A stretch of DNA of 64,000 nucleotides from Gracilibacillus orientalis (GCF_900114645.1 NZ_FOTR01000016.1:1-64000), one strand, 5' to 3'; numbered from the stretch's first letter, positions 8,081 through 16,866 are shown. Made by a program: numbers and translations. Notes: generated by a model not told the origin, from the letters alone.

Positions 8081-9958
8081 ATGGAAGTATACAAGACAGA
8101 GAAATTTTTTAGAGATGTACATCGAGGGAAATCTATTAATTTTCGATGCATTAACAAAAAAAATGTGTTTGATTACAATGGTCTATATAATGAGAAGACA
8201 AAGGACATATTATCACAATTCAATGAACAAGACTATGAAATTTATTTCCTTGTTAATTCAGGTGGCTTTAAATCAAAAGAAATCACAAGCTATAATTCTG
8301 TATTCCTTGATTTAGATTGTGGAAAAGATGAAGAAGGGAATTATATGGAGACAAAAATAGTAAATGATTACAAATATAAGAAGTCACTCGAATTATCAGA
8401 GTTTGAAGTACCACCTTCTTATATTATAGAAACACGAAACGGATACCACGTTTATTGGTTACTAGAAAATGGTGCAACTGCACAAGACTTTATGATATGT
8501 CAAGAAAGGTTGATAGAGTATTTTGATGGCGATCCAGTTGTAAAAAATCCGAATAGATTGCTTCGAGTACCAAACTATTATTGGTGTAAGGATAAGGACA
8601 GTAAATTTTTAGTAAGAACTTTACAATCAGAAGGGCATAGATACGAAATTCAACATATTATATCTTTATTACCAAAAGTAAAAGGATCTGTTAAAAGGGA
8701 AAAGAGTACCCACAGTAAAAAGGAATGTAATTCATTTCTTTCTATTGAGGGTACTAATCCCCCTGCTGGCTCACACATTGATTTAATAATTAATAAAGAT
8801 ATTGTTGAGTTGCAACAACTTATAAAACCAAAAGAAGTTGAATTAACTAGTCATATGCAGGTTTATGATTATTTAAAAAAGCAAGATCTTGCAAAGTTTT
8901 TAGGACTGGACGGATATAACTTTAATTGTATATTCCATGAAGACAATACTCCAAGTGCAGGTTTTGTTAAAAACGAAGAAACAGGGCATTTTATCTATAA
9001 CTGTTTAAGCAGTTCCTGTAATGTTAGTTATAACATTATACAAGTTATTCAAAGTCTAACCAGTTGGGATACCCCAGAGTGCCTAACTTTCTTAAGGAAA
9101 GTATTCAAAGTAAGATATCCAGAATCTAAATGGAAACAAGAACGAGAGGCAGCACTTAATGAAAACATAAAAACGGTCTCCTCTCAGGAATTTGGCTTAA
9201 GATACAAAGAATTAAATCAATTTGTTACAAGATATTATGATTTTTTCTTATTATTTCATAAAATTACATTGGATCATATATATACAGAAAATTTTACTGA
9301 TGCACAAGGTAATCCTGTTTTTTTCATTAGTACTAGAAAGTTAGCCCAGCATTTAAACAAGGATTCTAAAACAATTTCTAAAAGATGTAGCATTCTGGCA
9401 TATCTTGGGTTGATAAGAAAATTACCCGAAAGTGAGATTCCATCACATATGTTAAAAAAGGCAAAAGAAATAGCAAGGAAAAGCAAACATGGAAAAATAA
9501 CTTCTTACTATTCCATTCCTATATATGATAAAGTTAATTTGAATTTTTCACAAGAAAAAGCAATACAGTACACGGAACTTGGTTTTACTGTTAAAGGATT
9601 TAGCAGAGAGCTTATTTATCGTTCTTTAGGTGAAGAAGAAGCAAATAGAGTTTATCCTCTAATGAATGGAAAAGCAATTTCTGAAAATAGCCTAAAGGTT
9701 TCTTCGCAAGTGGAACTTATCATATTACAGCAGATTGAAGATAAGTGTTGGACTAGTGAAAAAGAAATTCTGGATATTATCTATAGTGAAAATGGAAGAA
9801 AGAATTATTATGAGAAATTGATAAAACGTATTTTACCAGAAATAGTAGAAAAATATAGCCTCGTAAAGATAAGGCTAAAAAAGTCAATTAAACTAAATTT
9901 CGGAATTCAAATAAATGGTTATCCTTTTATTATTACTACTAATGAAAATTTAAAATAA
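8081..9958 (+). CDS. Archaeo-eukaryotic-type primase/replication protein
   Basis: 625 residues, ATG preceded by GGAGAGATTAT. The N-terminal domain has the primase (AEP, RepB-like) catalytic signature: FLDLDC with D77 and D79, RNGYHVYW with H123, and NRLLRVPNYYW (158-168). A zinc-binding segment follows, C283-x2-H286 with C308-x4-C313, as in CHC2-type primase fingers. The remaining 300 residues look helical with a winged-helix-like region (STRKLAQHLNKDSKTISKR). Such proteins start replication of plasmids, phage satellites and IMEs. It stands alone; no helicase or initiator gene is visible nearby. Confidence 0.75.
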   Translation: MEVYKTEKFFRDVHRGKSINFRCINKKNVFDYNGLYNEKTKDILSQFNEQDYEIYFLVNSGGFKSKEITSYNSVFLDLDCGKDEEGNYMETKIVNDYKYKKSLELSEFEVPPSYIIETRNGYHVYWLLENGATAQDFMICQERLIEYFDGDPVVKNPNRLLRVPNYYWCKDKDSKFLVRTLQSEGHRYEIQHIISLLPKVKGSVKREKSTHSKKECNSFLSIEGTNPPAGSHIDLIINKDIVELQQLIKPKEVELTSHMQVYDYLKKQDLAKFLGLDGYNFNCIFHEDNTPSAGFVKNEETGHFIYNCLSSSCNVSYNIIQVIQSLTSWDTPECLTFLRKVFKVRYPESKWKQEREAALNENIKTVSSQEFGLRYKELNQFVTRYYDFFLLFHKITLDHIYTENFTDAQGNPVFFISTRKLAQHLNKDSKTISKRCSILAYLGLIRKLPESEIPSHMLKKAKEIARKSKHGKITSYYSIPIYDKVNLNFSQEKAIQYTELGFTVKGFSRELIYRSLGEEEANRVYPLMNGKAISENSLKVSSQVELIILQQIEDKCWTSEKEILDIIYSENGRKNYYEKLIKRILPEIVEKYSLVKIRLKKSIKLNFGIQINGYPFIITTNENLK

Positions 9959-10303
9959 TCATAGAATAGATCAAATTATAGAATAAGTCTAAGTAAGCAA
10001 CCACTATGACTTATATGTGGATATCTGGATTAGTAATTGTTAAAAACATAGGTTGCAAACATAAAATTAAAACGAAAACCATACAATTACTAATCGAGAT
10101 AAATCCAATATTTAATAATCTTTTTATTTTGAGAAGAAAATGCTATAAAAAATTTAGCCAAGCATTGTGTACATAGCTAATGATAGATCAAAAAATATGG
10201 AACTACAAAGATATAGTTCTTTATTTTTGAAAAGCATTTTACAAAGTTATTGAAACTGGATGAAATCTTAATTTCATTTATACTTCAATAACACTTATTC
10301 TAC
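9959..10303. other. Gene-free AT-rich interval
   Basis: 345 bp between the primase gene and the McrA-like gene, which converge here. A weak hairpin GAACTA/TAGTTC lies near 10200. I see no coding sequence, RNA gene or strong terminator. Confidence 0.4.
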
Positions 10304-11257
10304 TTAGCTTCTTTTAAAAATTATTGATTTTAGTTCGTAAACAGCAATCATAGGATTTCGATGAATCATACGGTGACAGTTACTACAAAGCATTGCAATA
10401 TCTTCAACCTTAGTCTTTTCTCCCTCTAGCATTTCTGACACAGGTTTTGTATGGTGTGCTTCTATAAAATTATTCCCACGCTCTCCATATACCTTTTCAA
10501 AATTAATATCACATGCTTCACAAAATAATTCTCCATATTTCTTTTGGAACAGCTTCTTAGCTTCTTTTACTAGATTTGGATCTCTTTCTTTGTATCTATG
10601 TAATCTGTATGCTTCTTTTCCTTCAGCAAATGCTTTCTCTTCGTCTATATCAACATATTTATCTTCGTCAATATTTTTACTATTTATGATTCTCTCCAAA
10701 GACTCAATTACTATAGCAAACTCTGATATTCCTTTATGTTTAAGTTGTTCAATTGCTTCTTTAATATCATTGTCTTGAAATAGACCTTTATGCTTATCTA
10801 TTAACCCAATATAATGTAATATCCCCATTGATTGATAACCCCGACTATAATTAGAATCCATTCCAATTATATTCTCATCAAGCCATCTATGAGTTTTAGC
10901 ATTGAATAGGTATTCATATATTATTTTATCTCTAACAGCATCACCATAGCTGTTATACTCACGTGAACGAGTTTTTGGCTCTAACTTAGGTATTTTATTT
11001 TGTATATCAAAACCAAGATTATTTAGATATGAATTTACTTCTTCTCCCCCATTAAACTTACTTGGGTGCAATTGTTCACCGTTAACATAATTGTTAGCAA
11101 TCGATACTACATACTTAGGTGAGTAAAGTTTATTATTATATTGAACATGAAATTTTGTAGCTTCTCTCTCTTTTGGAGTGCCATGTTCATCAATGGAGTC
11201 AAATGCTTGGAGTATATGTTCTTTTTCTATATTTCTTGGTATTGTCAAACTGTTCAC
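10304..11257 (-). CDS. McrA-type HNH restriction endonuclease
   Basis: 317 residues. The first about 85 residues (AFDSIDEHGTPKEREATKFH, LYSPKYVVSIANNYVNGEQL) match the N-terminal head domain of ScoMcrA-like enzymes, which recognise modified DNA. The C-terminus is a ββα-metal HNH nuclease: C246/C249, AHH at 267-269, C291/C294 and H295/H299 (CSNCHRMIH). The middle is helical. Enzymes of this type cut DNA with modified cytosine or phosphorothioate and need no partner methylase, consistent with none being present. It is likely a type IV defence gene carried by the island. The modification recognised cannot be read from sequence. Confidence 0.75.
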   Translation of the reverse strand: MNSLTIPRNIEKEHILQAFDSIDEHGTPKEREATKFHVQYNNKLYSPKYVVSIANNYVNGEQLHPSKFNGGEEVNSYLNNLGFDIQNKIPKLEPKTRSREYNSYGDAVRDKIIYEYLFNAKTHRWLDENIIGMDSNYSRGYQSMGILHYIGLIDKHKGLFQDNDIKEAIEQLKHKGISEFAIVIESLERIINSKNIDEDKYVDIDEEKAFAEGKEAYRLHRYKERDPNLVKEAKKLFQKKYGELFCEACDINFEKVYGERGNNFIEAHHTKPVSEMLEGEKTKVEDIAMLCSNCHRMIHRNPMIAVYELKSIIFKRS

Positions 11258-11467
11258 TTCCTTTGTATATTCTTTTTATAAATTTTTAAACGGTTTTCAA
11301 TATTTACATCCTTTTCACAAAAAATCCGTTATCACTGTTTCATCTAATTAAGTAAATTATACCATATCAGTATTAAATCTTTTGACCCTTTCATAGTAAT
11401 CTATGTACTTACATGCTTTCATCCATAAATATGGTATAATTTAAAAAACAGTGAGAGCTGACTCCAA

Positions 11468-11601
11468 ATGGATAAAAGATAAATGTTTTGCACAAGTTTA
11501 TTGACGACCTTCCAGAGGACAAACTGCCTGAAGCATATGAAATATTTTTGAATTTGGTTGTGGAGGAAGATGAAGTAGTAAGCAATGAAGAGAAAAAATA
11601 A
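11468..11601 (+). pseudogene. Small acidic protein, frameshifted near start
   Basis: A TATAAT-like box precedes ATG 11468, which runs into a stop after four codons. One frame over, HKFIDDLPEDKLPEAYEIFL then NLVVEEDEVVSNEEKK runs cleanly to TAA at 11601. Dropping one base near codon 4 would fuse them into a 43-44-residue protein of the short 'DELPEDKLxEAYE' type seen next to toxin-antitoxin or hypothetical genes. The function is unknown. The interval 11602-11961 holds only scraps (for example TNSETLEELREMKGK on the reverse strand). Confidence 0.5.
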
Positions 11602-11961
11602 TTCGAACTTGATCGAAGGTAAATATAAAATGGAGAGATATTTCGAAGAAGTATTTGGATAGGAATGTAATGGAGAAAGGGATAAAAATTATTACTTACC
11701 TTTCATTTCTCGTAACTCTTCGAGAGTTTCAGAATTTGTTTTATGTAACTACTTTAATGTTCCTTCAATGGATAGAAGGATAAGAAAAAATATAATAATT
11801 ATAATTACTTACAAATTAGTTCCCTCTACATTACTGATTAAAGCACCTCATGGTTTAAGTATAATTCTTCACGAAGATACCCTTCATCTTTGCTTTGCAA
11901 TCTTATACATTAATAACTACACCTTTCTCCTTAAACAATGAACTTTAAAAAATGGCAACAA

Positions 11962-11985
11962 AAAAGTCGTCATTTGACGACTTTT
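11962..11985. terminator. Rho-independent terminator, reverse strand
   Basis: AAAAGTCGTCA-TT-TGACGACTTTT, an 11-bp perfect stem, six bases past the stop of the small ORF at 11992-12105, with T-rich sequence on both sides. It supports that ORF's transcription unit being real. Confidence 0.75.
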
Positions 11986-11991
11986 AAAAAT

Positions 11992-12105
11992 TTATTCGCT
12001 CATATACTGAGCACTTATAGCGATACCAGATACTCCTGTCCAAAATGTTTCCGATACAACAGATAAAAGAAATTTTGCATTTAGAAGACTAGGTAATTTC
12101 TTCAT
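11992..12105 (-). CDS. Small ORF behind a CtsR-box promoter
   Basis: 37 codons from ATG 12105, six bases after GGGAGAG. The product begins MKKLPSLLNAKFLLSVVSET and ends SGIAISAQYMSE; it is amphipathic to hydrophobic. The same frame stays open upstream to 12216 and would add a membrane segment (PVAISLLLLAIVVRIIDL), but no start codon is found there, so the gene may be a longer one that lost its start. It has a consensus promoter overlapped by a CtsR operator and a strong terminator. The function is unknown. Confidence 0.45.
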   Translation of the reverse strand: MKKLPSLLNAKFLLSVVSETFWTGVSGIAISAQYMSE

Positions 12106-12244
12106 AGACATCTCTCCCGTCAATATTTTTAAGTCGATAATTCTTACTACAATTGCTAACAGGAGTAAACTTATTGCTACTGGTATAGATGGGGCTACAG
12201 TTACACTCGTAAGTGCTCAATATACGAACTATTTAACTATAATT

Positions 12245-12284
12245 AGTATATCACAAATATTCAAAAAAGTCAAAAATGGTCAAA
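12245..12284 (-). promoter_or_regulatory. SigA promoter overlapped by a perfect CtsR operator
   Basis: On the reverse strand TTGACT (12273-12268), a 17-bp spacer and TATACT (12250-12245), with a TG extension, make a near-consensus vegetative promoter. On the forward strand 12268-12284 reads AGTCAAA-AAT-GGTCAAA, an exact match to the CtsR heptad operator RGTCAAA-NAN-RGTCAAA, covering the -35 box. CtsR represses class III heat-shock genes (clp, mcs) in Firmicutes. The unit controlled is the small ORF at 11992-12105. Confidence 0.7.
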
Positions 12285-12434
12285 TATCAATTTACACAAA
12301 AAGGTATTTATGTAAAAATACTTTTTTAGAATGGGACTATAAAAATTAATTATTCCTTCTTCCACTGACCTGCTAGTTAGCATAATATTTCTCGCACCAT
12401 TTTAACATAATATTCCAATGATTTTCATGTTGAA

Positions 12435-12830
12435 TTTTAGCCATTAGAAAAAGATCACCTCGATTGGACGATCCTCTTCTTGACCTTTTGCCATCCAATA
12501 GTTGAATAAGAAGAAGTAAAAGTCATTACTGTTTTCAAAAATTGTGGTATGTCTTTTGTTAAAATGATAATTTGTTTATCATAGAGCCTTTTTGAGATTT
12601 TTGGTTTTCTACGTTTGTTTTACGTTTTTAAAAAATACTATGAAAAGAGCTAAAATTAATTTCGTCGTTCATGAATTAATTAGAACCGCAATGCTACGAT
12701 ATACAGTACTGCACAATCACTTATAAGCAAAATCTAATATTACTATAAACACTCCCCCACTCACTATGACATAGAAAAGACCACTTACTACAATAGTAAG
12801 TGGTCTTTTCTAACATTAATCGTTAATTTA
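12435..12830. repeat. Duplicated non-coding block, copy 2, with hairpin
   Basis: Second copy of the block at 6535-6990. The shared start GCCATTAGAAAAAGAT lies at 12441, the best conserved stretch at 12611-12826, and the terminal hairpin at 12773-12811. Here the arms are AGAAAAGACCACTTACTA and TAGTAAGTGGTCTTTTCT; the T-A to A-T change against copy 1 keeps the pair. No coding sequence was found in 12840-13016. Confidence 0.7.
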
Positions 12831-13016
12831 TTCGATAAGTTTGAAAATTATAACATAAAAATCAAAATTTTCAAGATTATCCTATATACTACCATTGAAA
12901 AAGAGAAAATTAATACTTTAATCAATACAAAGTACAATTTATTAAATTCATTCAGTATAACACTATTAAATATCCAATAAATTTAGCGGATTATATTTAT
13001 CATTCTGTTCCCTCAA

Positions 13017-13345
13017 TTAATTACCCCACATTGCAACCTACCGCATAGTTACAGAGATGTTTTGATGTCTCATTAGTTTTTTTGTATTGCGAATGCTCTC
13101 ATACCACTCATAGCTAGTCTATGACAAAATGTATGACGGAAAGTGTGTGCTGATACACGTACATCTTTGAAATTCATTTTGTCTTGAAGATAACAAAAAA
13201 TCATCATTATCGCATTTACCTCACACTCAACCATGTAGTTTAAAAATGCTTCTGCTTGATTTCCTTTATTTTGGAAAACTCTTAAATACTGTCCACTTTG
13301 AACGTAATTTATATAAGCACCATTCACCACCTCATTATTAAACAA
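13017..13345 (-). pseudogene. Tyrosine recombinase, C-terminal relic
   Basis: The first frame carries DVRVSAHTFRHTFCHRLAMS then GMRAFAIQK, which includes the HxxR catalytic motif of tyrosine recombinases. The next frame continues LMRHQNISVTMR, a stop, then VAMWGN to TAA at 13017, with the residue before VAMWGN being the stop where the nucleophilic Tyr region is expected. So the gene has lost its N-terminal half, one frame and a sense codon. It lies 190 bp downstream of the intact integrase and suggests an earlier insertion at the same place. Confidence 0.75.
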
Positions 13346-13535
13346 TAGTTATTATGCCCCTAATATTGTCTAATAATTTCTTCTAAGTTTACGTCAGATC
13401 ATGTTCCCTTTTTGAGAAGGTGATATAATCTTTAGCAAAATATTAATTACATAGAAGTGGGTTTGTACCCGCTTCTACTAATTCATTATCAAATTATTTA
13501 ATAGTTTTAGTTTTATGATGTGCTCAACTTTAAAT

Positions 13536-14570
13536 TTACTTCCGTTTGTTTAACATGTTCATAACTGGTGAATGTGTATCATGACTTTTTCTAATATCAC
13601 CTGTATCCATTTGGATATATCTCCTCATAGTTCTCATATCTGACCAACCACCAATTTTTTGTAGAGTAAATGGGTCACAACCATTTACTACCATATTCTT
13701 TGCCCACGTGTGCCGATAAACGTGGGCTGTAACTTTCTTCCCTTCAATACCTGCCTTATTTCCATAGTATTTTAACCTTTTGTTAAAGTGATTTTGTCCT
13801 AGTGGTTCACCATATGAAGACAAAAATATTCTATCCGTTGAAAAATGTTGTTTGTTCTCATTAACAAGCTGTAAAACAAGTTTAACTGTGTGAACAGATA
13901 TTGGAATAATACGTGGTTTACGGTTTTTATTTTTGTCTCCACCTAATGTGATAAATCTTGTTTGAAAGTCAATATTAGATGAACGGATATTCAATAGTTC
14001 ATTAGCTCGTATCCCACTATCTAAAAGCAAAATCATTGCTACATAGTCCCTGTAACCCACATAATCCCTTTGGTTAGGTTGTCTCAATATTTCTTTAACT
14101 TCTTCGTCGGTAAAACAATTGGTTAAATCAATATCCTGCCTTAATAATCTGATATTAGACATTGGGTTGTACTCAATTAAATCTTCTCTTTCTAAGTAAT
14201 TAAACATTGCCCTATAAACTCTTAACCGAATATTAATAGTTGTTTCTGACAATCCTATCCCCTGCTTATCACTATCGATAAATTTATGTCCATTGTATTT
14301 TGGGGCGTCATACTTAAGATAATTTATATAGTCCCGAAATACTTGAGGTGTTAGTTCATCAATCGTTTCAACTTCATAGTGACCATTCAGCCATTTAACA
14401 AAGTACCCCCAGTCTTTTTGATAATCCTTCAAGGTTCTTTCTCTTAATCCTTCTGCACTTTTGCCCGAAATGACTAAATCAATTGCCTGTTCCAACGTAA
14501 GTTTAGGATATTCCTTTTGATTAGACATTTTTCCTACTGGTTTTCGTTTCTTCCTCTTGTTTAAAGCCAT
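13536..14570 (-). CDS. Tyrosine integrase of the mobile island
   Basis: 344 residues, ATG 14570 after GAGGAGGTAG. It has a basic N-terminus, a SAM-like core-binding domain (about 20-145) and a full catalytic domain: R188 in GIRANELL, the K213-K216 region, H283-x2-R286 in HVYRHT, W309, and nucleophile Y318 in MRRYIQM. All key residues are present, so it is probably active. It performs site-specific strand exchange between attP and attB. Its 5' end faces the 3' end of yutM only 230 bp away, so the island's right attachment site should lie in or beside the last codons of yutM. Confidence 0.88.
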   Translation of the reverse strand: MALNKRKKRKPVGKMSNQKEYPKLTLEQAIDLVISGKSAEGLRERTLKDYQKDWGYFVKWLNGHYEVETIDELTPQVFRDYINYLKYDAPKYNGHKFIDSDKQGIGLSETTINIRLRVYRAMFNYLEREDLIEYNPMSNIRLLRQDIDLTNCFTDEEVKEILRQPNQRDYVGYRDYVAMILLLDSGIRANELLNIRSSNIDFQTRFITLGGDKNKNRKPRIIPISVHTVKLVLQLVNENKQHFSTDRIFLSSYGEPLGQNHFNKRLKYYGNKAGIEGKKVTAHVYRHTWAKNMVVNGCDPFTLQKIGGWSDMRTMRRYIQMDTGDIRKSHDTHSPVMNMLNKRK

Positions 14571-14625
14571 AAAAAAACTACCTCCTCAATAGTATTGTTT
14601 AAACATTTACTATCAAAAAGGTAGT

Positions 14626-14687
14626 GATTCACAACCTCGATTACATCAATCTGGGGTTGTTATTATGCACATTCACACTTGTGAATC
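14626..14687. promoter_or_regulatory. Nested inverted repeats upstream of the integrase
   Basis: GATTCACAA at 14626-14634 is mirrored by TTGTGAATC at 14679-14687. Inside, ACAACC..GATT (14631-14642) faces AATC..GGTTGT (to 14660). Such arrays between an integrase and the element end usually act as arm-type binding sites or an operator. The exact role is inference. Confidence 0.5.
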
Positions 14688-14799
14688 TTCATATTCTTAC
14701 TGTAATTCATAACCATTTAGAGATTTTTATTTTGGAAAATTCCACCTTTAAATAAAAGCATTAAATCTCTAACAAACGTTGATACAACAGTCTTTAAAA

Positions 14800-15159
14800 T
14801 TAGCAATTTCCAGGTGTTCCTTCTCTTTCCTTCGCTTTAAAGGAAGAGCCACAGCCACATGATACAACGGCATTCGGATTATCAATCGTGAATCCCCCAC
14901 CCATCATGTTTTGTTTGAAATCGACGGTTGTTCCTTCGATCACATCAATATCAAACTTCTTGATCGTTAACGGAATACCATTTGATTCTTCGATATGATC
15001 TAATTCATCATTCACATCATAATCAAATCCAAGTGAATAGGAAAGACCACTGCATCCGCCACCTTTGACACCAAAACGAAGACGTACAGATTCTGCGTCC
15101 TCTTCTTTCATCATTTCTTCTATTTGATGTTTCGCATTTTCGGTAATATTAATAACCAT
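14800..15159 (-). CDS. yutM: A-type Fe-S carrier (HesB/ErpA family)
   Basis: 119 residues with the three conserved cysteines of A-type Fe-S carriers: C36 in GGGCSG, and C101 and C103 in SCGCGSSF. It passes Fe-S clusters to apoproteins in the cytoplasm, downstream of the Suf machinery found at 43-48 kb. The length and ending GTPGNC are normal, so the insertion of the island beside its stop has not damaged the coding sequence, although no terminator is seen after it. An AAGGAG site precedes ATG 15159. Confidence 0.88.
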   Translation of the reverse strand: MVINITENAKHQIEEMMKEEDAESVRLRFGVKGGGCSGLSYSLGFDYDVNDELDHIEESNGIPLTIKKFDIDVIEGTTVDFKQNMMGGGFTIDNPNAVVSCGCGSSFKAKEREGTPGNC

Positions 15160-15253
15160 AGAAAAAAACTCCTTTTTCTAAGTATTTTTAATACTTATTG
15201 TATGACCAAGTATACAAATTCAACCATTGTAATTCAATATTTTTGCTTGAAAG

Positions 15254-16108
15254 TTACTCCATAAAAAATGTTCCTTCAATGGTTGTTTCTGCCTTTCCGC
15301 GCATCCAGACACGACCATCTTCTGCCCATGTAATATATAAATCTCCACCGGCTAAATGAACAGTAATTTCTTTTCCTTTGTCTAGTTTACCATTCAGAGC
15401 CGATGCCACAACAGAAGCACAAGCTCCAGTACCACATGCTAGGGTTACTCCTGATCCGCGTTCCCATACTCGAAAATGGATCTCCTGGTCATTCACTTGT
15501 TCGATAAATTCGGCATTGACACTTTCCGGAAAGCGTTCATCTTTTTCAATGACTGGTCCTAATGTCGTTAATGGTGCTTCATTAATATCATTTACAAAGA
15601 AAACGGCATGTGGATTACCCATTGATACTGTTGTAACTTCAAGATTTTCACCTCGAATTTCAAACGGTTCAGCTATTACCTGTTCTTGATCCTCACCTAA
15701 CATCGGAATCTCCGATCGTTTTAATATAGGCACCCCCATATCAACCGTTACTTCATCTACCGATTCTCGTTCTCCATGTACTTCCGCACTAACATTTCCT
15801 GCTTTTGTTTCGATGGTAAACTGTTTTGAATCTACTAATTGATGTTCATAGGCATACTTTGCAACGCATCGTAAGCCATTGCCACAGTTTTTTCCTTCTG
15901 AGCCATCTTTGTTAAAAATACGCATGCCAACTTCTGCGTTTTCGGTGGGATGGATCAGAATCAGACCATCTGAGCCAATTCCAGTATCTTTATTAGAAAC
16001 AGCTTTGGCCAAGTCGGCCAAAATATTCTCTTCAATTGAAAATTCAAATACATTGATAAAAATATAACTGTTTCCTATTCCATGCATTTTAGTAAAAGGT
16101 ATTTTCAT
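15254..16108 (-). CDS. dapF: Diaminopimelate epimerase
   Basis: 284 residues. DapF interconverts LL- and meso-diaminopimelate in the lysine and peptidoglycan pathway by a two-base cysteine mechanism without cofactor. Both catalytic cysteines are seen: C75 in NCGNGLRC and C225 in ACGTGACA. The N-terminal motif [12 protein letters not shown] is also typical. It lies 17 bp downstream of yuzB in the same direction, with yutM behind, the order known from Bacillus subtilis (there called yutL). Confidence 0.95.
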   Translation of the reverse strand: MKIPFTKMHGIGNSYIFINVFEFSIEENILADLAKAVSNKDTGIGSDGLILIHPTENAEVGMRIFNKDGSEGKNCGNGLRCVAKYAYEHQLVDSKQFTIETKAGNVSAEVHGERESVDEVTVDMGVPILKRSEIPMLGEDQEQVIAEPFEIRGENLEVTTVSMGNPHAVFFVNDINEAPLTTLGPVIEKDERFPESVNAEFIEQVNDQEIHFRVWERGSGVTLACGTGACASVVASALNGKLDKGKEITVHLAGGDLYITWAEDGRVWMRGKAETTIEGTFFME

Positions 16109-16125
16109 CTCTCTTTTCCCCTTTA

Positions 16126-16374
16126 TTATAACTGATCGATTAATTCATTATCGATATAATCATTAATATTATCAAATAGTTGTTCTGGTGTATCTGCTGT
16201 TATTGGCTGGCCATTCACGATTGCTACATGATATTTACTGCAAATGCCACAATAACTGGTACATCCAAATTCGGCTACATCCATATCAGGGTCTTTTAAT
16301 AATTTTTGACGGACTTGCTCTGTGCCTTTTGCTAAGTTTTTTACACAAAAGCCAACTCTTATTCTTATCATCAT
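16126..16374 (-). CDS. yuzB: YuzB family (DUF1450) protein
   Basis: 82 residues matching the UPF0349/YuzB family, with three to four cysteines in the middle ([20 protein letters not shown]) and C9. The cysteine spacing suggests a small metal- or Fe-S-binding protein of the thioredoxin-like ferredoxin group, but the function is not established. It starts the yuzB-dapF unit and is divergent from yutI. ATG 16374 is followed by a second ATG, either of which may be used. Confidence 0.85.
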   Translation of the reverse strand: MMIRIRVGFCVKNLAKGTEQVRQKLLKDPDMDVAEFGCTSYCGICSKYHVAIVNGQPITADTPEQLFDNINDYIDNELIDQL

Positions 16375-16565
16375 TATATCACACCTTCAGTATATCTTAA
16401 GGTTCACCTGCCTATTATATTTTTAACACACTTTTATTTACAAATAAATGAATAAAAGATAAAATAGTGTTGAAAATGTTTATCATTCGCATGGCAAGTA
16501 GCATAGATTTTTAATCCAATAACCTTTATAATAGAGTAGTGGTGAGGAAAGGAGAGTCTCCATTC

Positions 16566-16796
16566 ATGGAAGAACAATCAGATCAAGTTCAGGAAGTATT
16601 AAATAAATTACGTCCCTTTTTATTACGTGATGGTGGCGATGTAGAATTAGTGGACGTGGAAGATGGTATCGTTCGCTTACGTTTGATGGGTGCTTGTGGT
16701 AACTGTCCAAGCTCCACAATTACACTGAAAGCAGGTATTGAACGTGCATTAATGGCAGAAGTACCTGGCGTTACAGAAATTGAACAAGTATTTTAA
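16566..16796 (+). CDS. yutI: NifU C-terminal-domain Fe-S scaffold (Nfu type)
   Basis: 76 residues from ATG 16566, preceded by AAAGGAGAG; an upstream GTG in frame overlaps the binding site. The protein is a lone Nfu domain with the cluster-binding motif C44-G-N-C47 (GACGNCPSS). It binds a 4Fe-4S cluster at a dimer interface and hands it on to targets. It works with the Suf system and YutM. It is followed 15 bp later by a strong terminator. Confidence 0.92.
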   Translation: MEEQSDQVQEVLNKLRPFLLRDGGDVELVDVEDGIVRLRLMGACGNCPSSTITLKAGIERALMAEVPGVTEIEQVF

Positions 16797-16811
16797 TAGC
16801 AACTTGCAAAA

Positions 16812-16849
16812 GGGAAACGATTCTCATCACAGAATCGTTTCCCTTTTTT
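16812..16849 (+). terminator. Terminator after yutI
   Basis: GGGAAACGATTCT-catcac-AGAATCGTTTCCC, 13-bp perfect stem, followed by TTTTTTT. Confidence 0.92.
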
Positions 16850-16866
16850 ATTTTTCGAAATAAAAT

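Noticed and set aside
15378-15689. 103-codon frame antisense to dapF
   Set aside because: Shadow of dapF codons; dapF has both catalytic cysteines and full length.
16440-16540. Fur box upstream of yutI
   Set aside because: AATGTTTATCATT-like sequence matches only about half an operator.
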